From assembly GCA_013203065.1 (NCBI GenBank), contig JABMQV010000440.1, forward strand, positions 1-6,524: 6,524 nucleotides of DNA. Direction: 5' to 3'. Shown one piece after another: positions 6,501 through 6,524 of the stretch. How positions within the stretch are numbered: the first letter of the stretch is position 1; every line of letters begins with the position of its first letter. The position numbers and the translations under genes are program-made. This DNA is from Desulfobacteraceae bacterium (GTDB lineage Bacteria; Desulfobacterota; DSM-4660; Desulfatiglandales; Desulfatiglandaceae). Under the pieces are notes generated by a model, which was not told where the DNA came from, searched no databases, and saw only the letters and a program-made list of their open reading frames with translations.

Positions 6501-6524
6501 GTTTAAGTGAAAGATGATACATAG

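Overview
The window holds four protein-coding genes in two converging pairs and no RNA genes, CRISPR array or insertion sequence. Base composition looks close to even by eye. The gene content (a TrkA/TrkH potassium pair, a radical SAM enzyme of the AmmeMemoRadiSam family, and a membrane-embedded spermidine-synthase-like protein) together with the short-period AT-rich intergenic repeats suggests a free-living, probably anaerobic bacterium of the Desulfobacterota ('deltaproteobacterial') type. That assignment is an inference from gene style, not a measured result.

Plus strand, 1-3523: a membrane aminopropyltransferase-like protein is cut by the left window edge (1-2025). It has a membrane bundle, a Rossmann-type SpeE-like domain and a second membrane bundle. 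A 304-base gap (2026-2329) carries an imperfect hairpin and a short heptad repeat. A 397-residue AmrS-type radical SAM protein follows (2330-3523); its N-terminus looks like a twin-arginine (Tat) signal. AmrA (AMMECR1) and AmrB (MEMO), the usual partners of AmrS, are not in the window.

Minus strand, 6346-3540: trkA starts at a GTG behind a strong ribosome-binding site and is followed by trkH, whose ATG overlaps the trkA stop in a TGATG junction. Together they encode a complete Trk-type potassium uptake system: the TrkH membrane channel subunit and the cytoplasmic nucleotide-binding TrkA ring. A plausible promoter lies upstream of trkA, with its -35 element inside a heptad repeat. The two gene pairs converge with only 16 bases between stop codons and no evident terminator.

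The points most worth a second look are the Tat-like leader on a radical SAM enzyme, the membrane aminopropyltransferase that lacks one of the two active-site aspartates of classical spermidine synthases, the possible link between these two neighbours, and a heptad repeat of similar pattern found in both intergenic regions.
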